DNA of 64,000 nt from contig PUQB01000874.1 of assembly GCA_003024785.1 (NCBI GenBank), forward strand, positions 17,791 to 81,790, given 5' to 3'. The stretch's first letter is position 1, and each line of letters begins with the position of its first letter. This DNA is from Selaginella tamariscina (Eukaryota > Streptophyta > Lycopodiopsida > Selaginellales > Selaginellaceae). Below the pieces are notes generated by a model, which did no database searches, was not told where the DNA came from, and worked only from the letters and a program-made list of their open reading frames with translations. Shown here one piece after another: positions 17,838 through 31,577 of this stretch. Both the position numbers and the translations under genes were made by a program.

Positions 17838-20333
17838 CATGACCAGAGTTACTTATGAAGGCATTGATAAAGATTTCCTAATCAATGAAGATGGAAATGT
17901 TTTTGTGTTGAACATGATCTTTACTTTCCTTGTTGATTCAGTATACATGTGGTTCAATTGATGTTAGTTTCTGTGAGTTCTGGAGAAGATGTAGAGTTGT
18001 TACCAGAAGGCAATGCATCAAACCAGTTTGTTTTTTACACATTGTGCCCAGCAAAGGGCCCGTTGTTTAGGTTGAGGAATCCATGTTGTGTCTTCTAAGA
18101 GCAGACAAATAGGGGAAGGATCTCATTGGTTTGTCTGAAGTTAAACGAGTCTCTGAACTACCGGAGATATACAATGAAATGTCATTTATGAACTTCTCCA
18201 AAGAAAAAAAGCACAAGAAGTACTTGGGATGAATCACAAGGATGGCTGCTACCATTGGACACACCCGAGCACAACACACTGGCATGTTCCGGCGCGAGTC
18301 AGTCGAGTTCATGTGTGGACATCTCAAATGCATCAATGCTACCTACCCCTACTTGGCTTTTGAGAAGAAAGCAAATGAATGTCACTTCAAGGGTGCTGTG
18401 GAGAAGGCAAAGACAACTGAGTCAGGCAAAGTAAAGGCATGAAATGTAAGCATTGTGGAGAGGAGCCATTGCTAGTGCACACTTGTCCGGCTTATGTGTA
18501 CTACATTCTGCCAGACGACATTTCTTTTACAAGGTTGTTCATTCACAGAGGTGTTCATCAGCATCCAGTCAGCCCCTCAGTGTCAGCTTCAAACGTTCAG
18601 CGTGCCAGATCTAGTGTCAGCAACGTGGTAAAGAGCAGTCCCGAACCAATCAACGAGTGATTGAGTTTCAAGCTGCACGTGAGCTCATCTTTGAAGAACT
18701 TTTCAAGGAAGGAAGGAGAAGTCTCGTACACTGGTTTACTCTCAAAACTTGAACCTCTTACAAACCATCGAAGGTATTTTTCTTTAGATCTCACACACTG
18801 ACGTGACCTTTTCTTTAGGACTCGGGACTGGATTACACAATCAAGACAGAAGGAGACACACTTTAGAGAGGGTTACGAGGGTCTTCTGGAGCTGAAGACA
18901 AAGTTGCCAATACCTTTCATTCACATCATACATGTTTTAGGGATGGAACTGCATGGTGCTGAGGAGTAGCCTTTGATCTTCAAAATGACAGTTGAGGGAA
19001 GGTGTCAAAGTGGAGGAGACCTTCATGATCAATGGGTTGTTTTGGACCACACACACCGTATACTAGACTGGGCAACAATTGGAATACACCTTTATGATCC
19101 ATTGTAAGTTGTAGAACACTTCATAACACTTTCTAATCTTTGTTATCTAATGCTCTCTTACAGTGATTTATAGCTTACGCAGATATGTGCCATGAAGATA
19201 ATGTTGCAGTGCTAAAGTTCTTGAACACAATGCTAGAAGTTTGTGAGAAACAGGGTTTGGAGAATGTAACTTTGATGGTTTCATGTCGGATGAGGCTAGA
19301 GCGATATGGATAGCCTTGCGCCAAGTATTCAATAACGGAGCAAAGATGAAAAGAAGGGAAAGAAGCTGTCTGTTTCACTTTATGCACTCCATGTGTCAAG
19401 TGACAAAGAAATGGATCGCAGAAGAACACCGTGAAGAACATATGAAGCTTACTTGTGCCTGGCCTGCAACACTAAATGAACAATCTAAAAAGAACAACTA
19501 GCAATTCTCGAGTCTTTTTGGGAAGGACAAGCGTCAAACATTCATGCTTTAAAGACATCTTGGTGGATCATGCATGAGGACCACATTTCCATGGTGGAAT
19601 TGGGAGACATGATAGAAGAAGGACTCGCGAGCGTTCCAACTACAAACAATGCGGAAGTGATTCACACGAGAGCAAGAAGAGCAAGATTGGCCAAAAGAGT
19701 ACCACTGCTGGAGGCAACAATGTTAGACCTCACCGATGCAGTTTTGCAGAGTGCGAAGGTGAAAGCGGCAATAGAAAGAGGTATACAAGGTTAGGTCCTT
19801 CGAAGGAAACTCTGTTGAAATGAGTACAACAAAATTCTCTGAGGGGAAAGTGTATCTCCATCAACAATTATCAATCTGGCAGAAGACGAGGAACACTTGA
19901 CCAGCCCGGAGTTCATGAGTATCACTAACGTTCGAGTGTAAACTGTAAGGAGAACAATCACATGAACAGAACAGTCTGATGCTCGACGTTCACAGAGACA
20001 TGATATAGAGTACATAGAGCAGGTGGTCCAAAACAACAGGAGAAAGAGGTTAAGGTTCGAAGAGGTTTTGGAGAGAGAAATTGCACAAATAGAGTGGGCC
20101 ATCAGACAAATCGGAGCATCTAGTAAGGTTAAGTGTTCAAGAAGGAACTGCTCTGTGTGGAAAACCAATCGGTTATCCAAGCAGAGTGCTAGCACCAGGA
20201 TTCTACGAAAAACGAATGTACAGTGATGCCTTGGGAATGAGGAGTATGTACAACAGATGATGTGGTTCTGCCTCAGAGATTCAAGGTGTTTCACGCGGTC
20301 AAATGGCAAAATTCTTCAATCAAGAAGGTGGTG
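17838..20333 (+). mobile_element. Mutator-like (MULE) transposase gene, decayed and 3'-truncated
   Basis: Reading along the plus strand there is an N-terminal piece from ATG at 17838, then a WRKY/FLYWCH-like zinc domain (CGHLKCINATYPYL; CKHCGEEPLLVHTCP with a later HQHP) at 18240-18560, then a MULE-type transposase core around 18990-19400 (VLDHTHRILDWATIG, FMSDEARAIW, CLFHFMHS) matching the D...D...C/H pattern. Several stops and frame breaks interrupt it. The element ends abruptly at about 20333 after GKILQSR, where SERCA intron sequence begins. Mutator transposases catalyse cut-and-paste transposition; this copy should be inactive. Confidence 0.78.
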
Positions 20334-20451
20334 GTGTCATATATTTATGCTTGTATATGCTAAAATATCGGTTATATTTATATATAAACATACACGTCTA
20401 TATGGAGTGTGTATATGCATGTATACGTTTACATGTTAATTTATTATGCAG

Positions 20452-22413
<1,962 letters not shown>

Positions 22414-22489
22414 GAATAAAAAATAAACAAATATTTCTTTATTATTATTGTTTTTTCTTCAATTATTAACATATTGTTTAATTTGTTAT

Positions 22490-23529
22490 AACTTAAGAGG
22501 AAGTTATGTTAAATTTAGTTATAATTAGCATTAATTTATATTGTGTATTATGATTATCATTATAATACCTCATTTTAATGCTTGTTTTTCCATGTAACTT
22601 TGATATATTTAACACTTCTTTTTTTTTTTTTGTGCATATATACATGTACGAGTATATATGGTGTGTGTGTGTGTGTGTGTGTGTACTTAGCATGCGAGGC
22701 AATATATTACAATTATTACAATTAACTCAATACTATAATGGAATTTAATAAAAGTACTGTTTTTTTAATTATATTATAAAAGCATGCAACATTAAGTTAA
22801 TATTTTAAACTTATATTATATAAAACTAGTCTTATAATACTAAATTATTCACAAGGATAAGAGTGTCTGAACAAACATTTTTTTTCACCATTAGATATAT
22901 CAAATTAATATTAATATTACTATGTAAAATTTATATTTTTATTTTTAAATTAATATTTTATTTTATATTTTATGTTACGCCTGACATTCTTATTCTGCTT
23001 TCTAAAAGATAGATATCAATGTTATACGACAATAATTCCTGTAAAACATCAGCATCTCAATATCAATCAGTATAATGTACCACATAATATTATAGTATTC
23101 GCAGTTTAAATTTATTATATAATCCATAGTTTAAGTAAACCAGTTTAAATTTATTATAAAATCCATAGTTTAATTAAAAACAGTTTAAATTCATTATATA
23201 ATCCAAGTGGTCTCTCGCAGTTTAATATGATGTTCATATATTAATTTATACATTAATAATTAATTAAAAGAAATTATTAATTAATACAGATGTTTAATAT
23301 ATTTCATTTGATATATATCACATTACGTGATACTGGACGCGATATGTTTCACATTATAATATACATAAAACATTCTTATTGTGTTATAAAGGGAATGAGA
23401 ATATTGCATTTCATATACATACGCTTTCTCGTGGGCAAATCACAGCCGACCACGTCCTCCATTTACATGAAGAACTGCACGCACTTCAGGCCTGCCTGCC
23501 ACGTGTAATATTCCACCAGTATATTCTCC
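22490..23529. other. AT-rich spacer with microsatellites
   Basis: Spacer between the SERCA fragment and USP. It contains a poly-T run at 22618-22631, a GT tract at about 22661-22684, and the ~40-bp CATAGTTTAAGTAAA-type tandem repeat at 23100-23210 also seen at 9381. No gene is seen. Confidence 0.6.
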
Positions 23530-23539
23530 ACTATATAAC
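23530..23539 (+). promoter_or_regulatory. TATA-like box of the USP gene
   Basis: CTATATAAC about 30 bp before the start codon at 23566. It is conserved in the left copy (about 9760). The leader would have to be very short, or transcription starts close to the ATG. Confidence 0.45.
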
Positions 23540-23565
23540 AAGCATCACTTCACAAGTACCACATT

Positions 23566-24206
23566 ATGGAGGAGCATAAGGAAAACACTAAAGAAAATGG
23601 AGTTTACGAGGAGGTTTATCCAAGGGGGAAAGGTAAATTAAACTATATAATTATATATTAAAAGAATTTTTTTCATGGTTTTATTAATTTTTATTTAAAC
23701 TTTTAATTTTTTTTAATTTTTTTTTTAAATTTTTTATTTTTGAAGGTAAACTTGTATTAATAGCAACCGATGGAAGTGAAACAAGCTCTAAAGCACTTCA
23801 GTGGGCATTAAATAATTTAGTTTTCCGAAATGCGGAAAATGATATAGACTCTGATGAGATTGTTCTGCTTCACGCACAGCAAATCCCTCCCGCAAACTGT
23901 AATCCAATGGGTATGTTAAAATTAAATATTTAATTCAATAAATATAAATAACATTTATTAAATAAATATAAATAATATTTACTAAATAAATATTTTTAAT
24001 TTATTAATGTCTTTTTAATTTAATTTTCTACATTTTATTACAGGAGTTACTACATCTGAGATCATCGAGTCAATGAAGGAAAAGGAGGAACTCGCTACCT
24101 ATGAAATCTTTGAGCGTGAGAGGAAGATATGCGAAGCATACAATGTAAGTGTGTGTGTGTGTGTGTGTCTATATATAGATAGAGAGAGAGAGAGAGAGAT
24201 GCTAAG

Positions 24207-24240
<34 letters not shown>

Positions 24241-24645
24241 GGTGAAAGTGAGGACAATGGTGAAAACTGGTGATCCACGTGACCATATATGTGAAACGGT
24301 GGAGAAACTCAAGGCAGATATACTGATAATGGGGAATCATGGACATGGAAGACTTAAAAGGTAAACTATAAAATTAATTAAAACTATTTAACATAATTTT
24401 TTCGGTAAATTAATTTTAATAGTTTTTTTTGCTTAAAAGGTAAACTATAAAGCTAGTTAAAACTATTAACATAATTCTAATTTTAATTTTAATTTTCAGT
24501 AAATTAATTTTAAATAGTATTTTTATATATCTAAAATACTTAAATTTACAGGGTTCTTCTCGGTAGCACGTCGGATTACTGTGTTCACCATGCCAAGTGT
24601 GATGTAGTGATTGCTAAGACTGTACCAAATGACTATGAACAGTGA
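23566..24645 (+). CDS. Universal stress protein (UspA-domain), intact copy
   Basis: Five exons, 23566-23632, 23746-23910, 24044-24144, 24242-24360 and 24552-24645, join without frame errors into about 181 residues. The protein opens with KLVLIATDGSETSSKALQ (first strand and Asp of the UspA fold) after a short acidic leader. It carries TGDPRDHICETVEKLKADIL, and the nucleotide loop ILIMGNHGHGRLKRVLLGS, followed by SDYCVHHAKCDVVIAK. The G-x-G-x(9)-G-S pattern indicates an ATP-binding type of USP, a small cytosolic or nuclear stress-response protein. A GT/GA/CA microsatellite fills intron 3 (24150-24236). It is the complete partner of the truncated copy at 9795 and the only clean gene in the duplicated segment. 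Confidence 0.93.
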
Positions 24646-24779
24646 CATGTTTATATGATCTTTATGTATATTAATAAAAGCTAATGTTTCAATTGGATTA
24701 TTCTAGCATATACTAAATGTAGGATATTCTAGAATATATTAAGATTTTAAATTTAAAAACATTTAAAAACTAAATTTTA

Positions 24780-25400
24780 TTCTGGATCCGAATTTGTAAT
24801 TTATTAACACTTACAATAATTTTAATTATATCCTTATATTAAAATTTAACATGAAGTACTTGTTAAATTAAACAAAGAATAAAATATTTTATATTTAAAT
24901 TATAATCATTCTACATAAGTAATGATAATATTATACTTAAATAAACAATCACAAAGTTCTAACTAAATAATTATAATGAAATTATATTAAAAGACTAATG
25001 AAAATCTTGTGATTGTTTATTTAGAAAGTAATGTATATATATAGATAATAGATAGAGATAAGATATATAATATAAAGAACAAGATGAAGGTAATATGATT
25101 AAAGTGAATATTAATTACAATACAAAAGAAAAATAAATATTGATAATTTTGAAAATAAAAGAAAGTGAATATCACTAATTAATATTAAAAGAAATAATTA
25201 TAGTTATTACCTTTTAATATTTGATAAGAAAGTGAGTATTTATAAACAAACAAACAAATAAATAAATAAACAAACAAAAAAAGAAAATCAATATTACTTC
25301 AACTTTTAAATAAAAAATGAAGATTAACAATACCATTACAATTATATTTTTTTTTTTTATTTCCTTCTAATTACTAACCATTAATGACTACACATTCATT
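24780..25400. repeat. AT-rich repeat, copy 1 (3'-truncated)
   Basis: Diverged copy of the unit fully present at 26810-27830. Shared anchors in order: AATTTATTAACACTTACAAT, the AATGATAATATTATA word, AAAGACTAATGAAAATCT, AAGAACAAGATGAAG, AAAGTGAATATCACTAATTA, AAGAAAGTGAGTATTTATA, GATTAACAATACCATTACA and TTCTAATTACTAACCATTAA. Confidence 0.8.
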
Positions 25401-26094
25401 TAAAAAAATATATATAAATAAGAATATATAAGGTACAATTAATTTTTATAAGTAGCATTACATGAGTTTCTTAAGGGATTACGATTAAATACAAAGTATA
25501 ATTCTAGTATAGTCGGTGGGAAGTCTTCGAATAATAAGAATCATAACAAATTCTGAATAATAAGAATCACAATAGGGAAACACGTAATGTTAAGATATAA
25601 CATTTAACTTAATATTGTATGGTTTTAAAATATACAAATTTGCATGAATACGTCCATTCTTATTTTAAAAACCACTCTACGAGCATAGTTCTTTTATGTC
25701 ACCTTATAAAATTAAATTCAAGTATTGTGAAGTGTCAAACTATGAAAAAAATATCAAATTCACAAATGAAAATGAAGTATTATAAGATATTAAATAATAA
25801 AAAATATATTAAATTCACAATGAAAATTCAAGTATTGTGAAGTGTAAATAATGGAGAATATCAAATTTATAAGTGAGTTTAATACTGTTAACATACTATG
25901 CAATACTATATTAAAATGTGAAATATTAAATTTGGATCATAACTATGTAATGGATGTGGAATTTAAAATAATTAACTCATGAAATACACATGATCATCTT
26001 TTAATTCAGGGATTATTAAAAATATAAATTTGGTTTGATTTTATATCATAAATATAAAGAATTATTATTATATTTATAGTTAATCATATTATAG

Positions 26095-26717
26095 ATATAT
26101 AGATATAAAGAACAAGATGAAGTTAATATGAATAAAGTGAATATGATTAATTACAATACAAAAGAAAAATAAATATTAATAATTTTGAAAATAAAAGAAA
26201 GTGAATATCACTAATTAATATTAAAAGAGAATAATTATAATTATTACCTTTTAATATTTGACAAGAAAGTGAGTATTTATAAACAAACAAATAAATAAAT
26301 AAACAAACAAACAAAGAATAAAAATCAATATTACTTCAACATTTAAATCAAAAATGAAGATTAACAATACCATTACAATTATATTTTTTTTATTTTACCT
26401 TTCCTTCTAATTACTAACATTAACGACTACACATTTAATTAAAAAAAGTATTTTTAATAATTTATTAACTGCTAAATAAACAATTCAGTTAATTTTTTTT
26501 CCAGTGTACATTTTTACATTTTTTATAAAAGTTTTTCTTATAAAATTTATAGTTTATATATTAAAATAATAATATTATATTAAACCTCATTGAATTTATG
26601 TAATAAATGTCCAAAAAATATGTCTTTAATTTTGTGCTTATGTAATTTCTTTTAAAAAAATTATTATAAGTTTTTTCCATATATTTAATTAAACTTTTTT
26701 TTTAAAGTTTATATATA

Positions 26718-26720
<3 letters not shown>
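26095..26720. repeat. AT-rich repeat, copy 2 (5'-truncated)
   Basis: Begins at the AAGAACAAGATGAAG anchor and runs through GATTAACAATACCATTACA to the TTTAATTAAACTTTTTTT end. It is a closer match to copy 1 than to copy 3 over the shared part. Confidence 0.8.
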
Positions 26721-26773
<53 letters not shown>

Positions 26774-26809
26774 ATATTTAAACCTAAAACATTTAAAATA
26801 TAAACTTTT

Positions 26810-27203
26810 ATTCTTAGACTTAAGTTTGCAATTTATTAATACTCAAAATAATTTAAGTGAAGGTTTAATTGTATCCTTATATTAAATTTAACAAACTTTT
26901 TATGAAATACTTGTTAAATAAAAAATTAAACATTTTATATTTAATTATAATATGTAGTAACATATACTTTTACTTTTTTTTAGTTAAAGAAGTTGCATAA
27001 AATTATATTCTCTTTAATTATAATTTATATATGATTAATTTTTTATTATTTAAAATTTTGTACTTGTTACATAAGTGATGATAATATTATATTTAAATCA
27101 TTAAATTCCCTTAAAATGCTATCACAAAGTTATAATTAAATATTCATAATGAAATTATGTTAAAAGACTAATGAAAATCTCATGTTTATTTATTTAAAAA
27201 GTA

Positions 27204-27239
<36 letters not shown>

Positions 27240-27830
27240 AATAAAATGAAGTAATATGAATAAAGTGAATATCATTAATTAAATTTAAAAAAAGAATAAT
27301 CAAAATAAATATTGATATTATATATAAATTCAAAAATAAATATCACTAATTAATATTAAAAGAGCATAATTAAAGTTATTCTTTTTAATATTTCACAAGA
27401 AAGTGAGTATTTATATAAAAGAAAAAAAGAACAAAAATCATTATAAATGTAATTTTTCAAAAAAGAAAAGATTAACAATACCATTACATTTTCAAAAACA
27501 ACAATAATGTTATAATTCTACCTTTCTTTCTAATTACTAACCATTAACGACTACATATATAATCGAAAGCACATTTTAATATTTTATTAACTATTAAATA
27601 AATAATTAAGTTAATCTTGCCCAATGCACACTTTTACATTCTTTTAAAAGTTCTTTATAAATATTATAGTTTATAATATATTAAAATAATAATTGTATAT
27701 AATATTGTCTATGTGATACAAAGAATTTATATAATAAATGTTCAAAAATATCTCTTTAATTCATTTCTTTTTAAAATTTTTTTATTATAAGTTTTTCCTA
27801 TATTTAATTAAATTAATTTTCTTAAAATTA
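26810..27830. repeat. AT-rich repeat, copy 3 (most complete, ~1.0 kb)
   Basis: Contains all anchors of copies 1 and 2 in the same order, ending in TTTTTCCTATATTTAATTAAA. Direct orientation. Nature unknown: satellite-like, or a remnant of a non-coding mobile element. Confidence 0.75.
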
Positions 27831-28480
27831 CTTTCATGTCAAAAAGTATGTCACAATATTATTGATTAAGTAAATTATTAAAATATTTAAGTAGATCTCT
27901 CTTTTTCTCTCTCTCTATATATCTATATATTTAATATTTATATATCACATATGTTGCATGCCCTTTATATTTAGGGAAAATTACATTTATACTCTTAAAA
28001 TTTATCATATTTACATATTATATATTATACCCTTAAAATTTTAATTTAAAACTTTCATAAATTTCAAAATTAAAAATTAAAAAACATTTTTAAAAAAAAT
28101 AAAAAATTTATAATTATTTGTATTTTATTATATTTAAATCTAAAATACAACCTATTAAACACATATATCATAATATAATATAATTATTTTTAAAAAATAT
28201 TCATTCTTTACTATGACAATTTTTGCATTTAACACTTAATAAACTTTAATTATTTCATTTGCAACATATTATGAATTGAAAATATATTTTTAGTTAATAT
28301 TATTATTTTATATAACTATTCAAAAGCATATAAATATTAAATTCATTTGTTTATAAGTTATTTCTCTTAAATGATATATATATAAATTATATGCATAAAA
28401 TGTATGTTGATGTTGATCGTCACATATTAATAAGTCGTCTGTAACGAAATAGTTCCTCACTTGGTGCATATATATTGTGT

Positions 28481-28526
28481 GTTTAGGGTTTTATCCATGG
28501 CCTTAGGGTTAACAGGGTTTAGGGTT
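28481..28526 (+). promoter_or_regulatory. Telo-box cluster before WDR3
   Basis: Three TTAGGGTT words (GTTTAGGGTT, CCTTAGGGTT, GGTTTAGGGTTC) lie within 56 bp of the ATG at 28537. Reverse-complement AAACCCTAA telo-boxes are established elements in promoters and leaders of plant ribosome-biogenesis and translation genes, which suits WDR3. Confidence 0.7.
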
Positions 28527-28536
28527 CTTCGCGGCT

Positions 28537-29193
28537 ATGGTGAAGTCGTATCTGCGGTACGAGGAGCGGGCCGCATTTGGGGTAATCGTCTCTGCCGAAT
28601 CCAATGTGTGCTATGATAGCTCCGGTAAGCTCCTCCTCGCCGGCGCCCTTGAGCAGCTCCTTGTGTGGAATGTCAAACAGGGTATCTTTGTGCACGCTCT
28701 CTCCCCTGCTTTGCCCCAATCCGGAAATCGACCTGCAGTCTCTTCCATTTGCTGTATGCCCTCCTCTTCCTCCCTGGTAAGCTTTTCAATAAGTATGTGT
28801 ATCTCTCCACTTAATGTCTATCTGGTACGGGTATTGCCCTTTCTCAAAGTTTCCGCCCTTTCTCCACTTATGTCTAGCTTTCAACATAGTGTATATGCTC
28901 TTTCATATTCAGTGTTCAGCTGTATACGTGTGTATGTATATGTCTTACAAATACACCACAATTCCTAGACACCATTTGGTGTCTGCCTTGTAGAGTGATG
29001 AACTGAAAGACACCATTTTTGTCTGCCTTGTGGCATGGATATTTAGACTTCATTTTTACTGGACGAATTTAGATGACTGTTTGTACTGTAGTTTCATATA
29101 AATCACTTCATATAGAAGTATGTATAGTGATGTATCTTCAGCATAACAAATATTTTGTAAAGTTATTTGCATTATGCCTCACATATATCCACT

Positions 29194-29234
<41 letters not shown>

Positions 29235-31546
29235 TAGACATGCATACATGTCATCCATACTTTAGGATTTGGTATTTTGAGTGTATAATCAATGAACTTT
29301 GACAATAGTATATATGTCTTAGGTTGCAGTGGGATATTCTGATGGTAGCCTGAGAATATGGGACATTGTGAAAGGTGAATGCGAAACAACAATGAATGGC
29401 CACAGAAGTGCAGTTGTTGCATTGAGATATAACAAAACAGGGTCGTTACTGGCTACTGGAAGCAAAGACACGGACATTATTGTATGGGATTCAGTAGGTG
29501 AGACGGGTTTATTTCGCTTACAAGGCCATCGTGATCAGGTACCATTTATCTACATGTTAATGCATACATACGTAATGGACATGTTTTGATTGCGGTCTGT
29601 GTGTATATACTTCCTTTAATACAGGTAACGGATGTGGTGTTTATCGAGAAGGGACGCAGATTAGTGAGCTCCTCTAAAGACAGTTTAGTCCGTGTATGGG
29701 ATTTGGAGACGCAATCATGCGTACAAACAATCGTTAATCACCGTAGTGAAGTTTGGTCAATAGACATTGATCCCCTGGAACGCTATATTGTGACAGGTAA
29801 TATATACTTGGTTTAGTACTATTATACTTATTCCGCGTAGAATATTGTATAGCATATTTTCGCAGATTTATGTATATGCTTGTACATGTATTATTAACTG
29901 TATGATACACTAATTTTGTTATCTTTTGCTCAGGTGGAGCAGATAACGAGCTTAGAATGTTCGAGATTTCATCGAAGGAAACAGGTAATTGACGCAAAAG
30001 GGTAACATATAGTACATATCTTTTACTTCCTTAGTAACACATACACACGAACGCACACGTGCACACACCGCAAATGTCTAACATGTGTAACTATGTACAC
30101 TACAAGATATACTATATAGTGCATAATGTAAACGCATAATATATTTTGCTTTATATAATATATAAAGTAGTAGCTATATATTATAGCATGTACACGCATA
30201 GTAATGGGGCGATATTGTTATTTATTCCAGGTGATAATGACACCAAATGGGAGGTATTGAAGCTTATGGGAGAGATAAGGAGGCAAAATAATGAGCGTGT
30301 AGCTACATTGAGGTTTAATGAGCTCGGTACAATTCTCGCTTGCCAACCTGCTGGTAAATCACTGGAGTTATACGCCCTTCATGATGAGAATGAAGCCGCT
30401 AAAAAGGCTAAACGGAGAAAACGTAGAAAACGGGAAAAATCAGGTACGTGTCTATTATGTGTGAGTTCGTGTTTTGTTTTTGTGCGCGTGCGCGCGTGCG
30501 ACCGTGTGCGTGTGCGTGTGCGTGTGAGTGAGAGACAGAGAGATTGTACTTAGTAGTTAACGTATTCAATATATTTTATATATACATCAGCTTGAATCCA
30601 AATACGACATATTTTGATTTCAGTTACATTATCTACGTGGTATATATATGCTGTATATAAATATATTATAAGTTATACATTAATATTGCATTATTATTGT
30701 TATTATGAATTTGTAAATCATTAAGTTTCATTATATTACTGTACTAAATAGTACATCCTTATAGGAACGACATATTAACTGTACCAACAGTATGGAATAT
30801 ACAAGTTACATATACACAGTAAAGTATATACTGCATAATCTACAATCAGCTATACACCATTCATTATTTTATCTGCTACATATACTTTTAGAAGTAATAT
30901 ACATAACTTTTATATATGTTGTAACCGTTAATATCAACTTAATATACTGTCCTATAGAGATAATATCACACGCTACGATATATATTATGTGTAAATCGTG
31001 TACGTACGTGTGTGCATATAACTAATATGGCATGTCTATGAATTATGTTATCATATTTATTTGTTTCAGAAACTGATGTGGATACTCCGGAAGAAATGAC
31101 GGCATCGGATTATTTGCGATTAATCCATACTGTCCGATTGAAGCACAAGGCAAGGTCTTTTGCGATTTCACATCTCCATTCAAAAAAGGGAGTAATCTGC
31201 ACCGTTGCTTTTGCTTTGCATAACAACAGCCTTGAAGTTTATGAGGTTCAGAAGGAAAACTTCTCTAAGATCCACTCTATTGATCTCCCCGGACACAGGT
31301 ATATGGCCATATTATATATACATGATGTATATGTCTGTATGTGTGTAACTCATCGAGTATATTATTCTAAATATAAATGGTCTAAATGCTATATACAAAC
31401 TTTATATGTAGTAATTTATGACTATATCGAGATATCAACATGTAAATGTAATTGATGTGATTGAGAATTATATACATTACCCGAAACAAATCATGGATGT
31501 AATTAAGTAGACATCTTTATATATACATTAAACGTGATATATATAT

Positions 31547-31577
<31 letters not shown>

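Larger units (their letters stand above)
24646..28480. other. 3.8-kb AT-rich intergenic region
   Basis: No credible coding region. It is dominated by A/T homopolymer and TA-rich DNA, CAAA/TAAA tandem words (25245-25290, 26280-26320), a GA tract (26732-26768) and a TA tract (27207-27234), plus the three-copy repeat listed separately. Confidence 0.75.
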
